Shown one piece after another: positions 35,190 to 36,258 of a stretch of DNA of 36,258 bases. The translations under genes and the position numbers were made by a program. The stretch covers positions 1 through 36,258 of IMG/VR virus record IMGVR_UViG_3300020160_003070, one strand, 5' to 3'. Each line of letters opens with the position of its first letter. The stretch's first letter is position 1. The notes beneath the pieces are model-generated. The model made no database searches, was not told where the DNA came from, and saw only the letters and a list, made by a program, of their open reading frames with translations. The stretch is from a virus.

Positions 35190-36064
35190 AAACGCCATGC
35201 TCATATTATGGGGGCAAGTCAAGGATCGCCTCTCAAATAGTCCCTCACATCATGGCGATACCGCACACCGTCTATGTAGAACCGTTCTTTGGCGGCGGGG
35301 CTGTACTATATGCCAAAGGCAAAATAGATCGCGGTAATAGTGACTATTACCGCGAAGCAATCAATGATCTAAATAAGCAACTAATCACGTTCTGGCGCGT
35401 GGCAAGAGAGCAACCTAACGAACTAGCGCGATGGATAGAACTCACTCCATACAGCCAAGAAGAGCATCGTGAGGCACAAAAAATCTATAACAATCCATCT
35501 GAGTACAGCGATCTTAAAGTTGCTTGGGCTACTTATATTGAATGCAATATGAGTTTCGCTAATAAGATAGGATCAGGGTGGGCGGCGCAAGTAATTCATC
35601 AAAACTCAGCAGCAACATGGGTAAACCGCGCCGCTAGGTTGCCAGAATGTTTTGAGCGACTGCGAGATGTGTATATTGGCTGTGAAGATGCTTTGAGCTT
35701 TATTAAGCGCTGGGATTGTCCACACGGTTTAGTTTATGCAGATCCGCCATACCCAAATACTAACCAAGGGCATTACGACGGATACACCCTAGACGATTAT
35801 CAAGCCCTATGCGATGCTCTTGACGCTTGCGAAAGTAGCTATGTACTGAGTAATTACCATCAGGATATCGCGCCTAAGAGCGCTCAAAAGTGCGTAGAGA
35901 TAGAAACAGTGATGAGTGCAGCTAATGGTCGCAATGGTCGCACTAAGGACAATATCAAACGTACCGAAAAATTATGGATATGCGATCGCTCGAAGAATAT
36001 CCGCGCAGACTTACAGGCGATCGCTAAAATGCCAAGCAAACAAGTACAACTAAGCTTTATTTAA
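35186..36064 (+). CDS. D12-class DNA N6-adenine methyltransferase (Dam family)
   Basis: The 292-residue enzyme begins [20 protein letters not shown] (motif X-like), has [20 protein letters not shown] near residues 28-47 (FxGxG motif I for S-adenosylmethionine) and [15 protein letters not shown] near 183-197 (DPPY catalytic motif IV). It methylates adenine, commonly in GATC. With the cytosine enzyme at 11834 and the small adenine enzyme at 34044 it forms a three-enzyme modification set without visible restriction partners. Start at 35186 is chosen by ATGA overlap with the HNH stop; a longer frame from 35126 lies in the HNH gene. Confidence 0.9.
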   Translation: MKTPCSYYGGKSRIASQIVPHIMAIPHTVYVEPFFGGGAVLYAKGKIDRGNSDYYREAINDLNKQLITFWRVAREQPNELARWIELTPYSQEEHREAQKIYNNPSEYSDLKVAWATYIECNMSFANKIGSGWAAQVIHQNSAATWVNRAARLPECFERLRDVYIGCEDALSFIKRWDCPHGLVYADPPYPNTNQGHYDGYTLDDYQALCDALDACESSYVLSNYHQDIAPKSAQKCVEIETVMSAANGRNGRTKDNIKRTEKLWICDRSKNIRADLQAIAKMPSKQVQLSFI

Positions 36065-36239
36065 TTGCGATCGCAATATCAAAAATCTCGCTAACATTTA
36101 AGCCCAGATCAGTTGATAAGGAAATCACCAAAGGGTAGTCTTCTTTAATTTCTGTCGCGTATTCCCAATCAATTTGAGCAGGTTTGCCTAAACTCACGAT
36201 CGCAGATTCAACAATTTCTAGCAAATCAAGTTGATGCAA
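36057..36239 (-). CDS. Possible small protein at the right window end
   Basis: The frame starts with TTG at 36239 and gives a 60-residue acidic product (LHQLDLLEIVESAIVSLGKP...) with two helices, overlapping the Dam gene end by eight bases. An AAAGGAG sequence lies across the joined window ends, upstream. The start is uncertain and no family is recognised. If the window is circular it follows the small membrane-protein gene on the same strand. Confidence 0.4.
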   Translation of the reverse strand: MHQLDLLEIVESAIVSLGKPAQIDWEYATEIKEDYPLVISLSTDLGLNVSEIFDIAIAIK

Positions 36240-36258
36240 AGCTAACCTCAGTCTACGA

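Overview
The window looks like most or all of a cyanobacterial mobile replicon. The octamer GCGATCGC (HIP1), the hallmark over-represented palindrome of cyanobacterial genomes, recurs throughout in genes and gaps. Gene density is very high: dozens of small genes overlap by ATGA, GTGA or TAATG junctions. The recognisable content is phage- or plasmid-like: a Toprim/RecA-type primase-helicase beside a repeat-rich candidate origin, three DNA methyltransferases, a dCTP deaminase-like protein, a P-loop nucleotide kinase, Gp37/Gp68-type DUF5131, phage ABA-sandwich proteins, two HNH endonucleases and many ribbon-helix-helix regulators. I see no rRNA, tRNA, integrase, relaxase, terminase, portal, capsid or tail gene, so phage, phage-plasmid, satellite and plasmid all remain open. 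The two window ends join into a continuous small membrane-protein gene, which suggests a circular molecule cut open arbitrarily.

Layout. Positions 1-4977 hold a minus-strand, translationally coupled cluster of eight genes plus one more across the window end. It is rich in small membrane proteins around a GMRGSGKT P-loop ATPase and resembles a morphogenesis or DNA-translocation module. It is driven by a TTGACA/TATGCT promoter next to a duplicated 24-bp CGAATTCG repeat and opposite a ribbon-helix-helix gene. Positions 6298-8781 are a second minus-strand operon, containing an ASCH-like protein split in two overlapping reading frames. From 8921 to 13840 runs a plus-strand early-type operon ending in a C5-cytosine methyltransferase and small membrane or secreted proteins. 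Two minus-strand genes (13940-14900) face a very long plus-strand operon, 15074-24315, which carries a TrmH-like RNA methyltransferase, an XRE regulator, the dCTP deaminase-like protein, the kinase and finally a type IV-like CRISPR-Cas cassette.

The CRISPR-like cassette (20305-24315) is the most striking system: an unassigned small protein, a Csf2/Cas7-like backbone, a Csf3/Cas5-like protein, a CysH/PAPS-reductase-like PP-loop protein, a single-domain cupin and a Cas6/Cmx6-like endoribonuclease, all overlapping and closed by a terminator. There is no cas1/cas2, no DinG helicase, no nuclease effector and no repeat-spacer array. CysH is a known companion of type IV-B loci; combination with Cas6 and a cupin is unusual.

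Positions 24490-30296 form the replication region: regulators, the primase-helicase, about 380 bp of GTAACAC/GTAACGC iterons plus AT-rich DNA, and a large unknown basic protein. Positions 30300-36064 carry accessory genes: a DUF6948-like gene, two Gly-Tyr/Ser/Asp/Cys repeat proteins, DUF5131, an NblA-like protein and two adenine methyltransferases interrupted by HNH genes. Three copies of a possible H-type pseudoknot RNA precede genes here; both stems are kept by compensatory base changes. Both HNH genes are associated with a second, diverged copy of the 5' end of the gene that follows them, a signature of endonuclease-driven acquisition.
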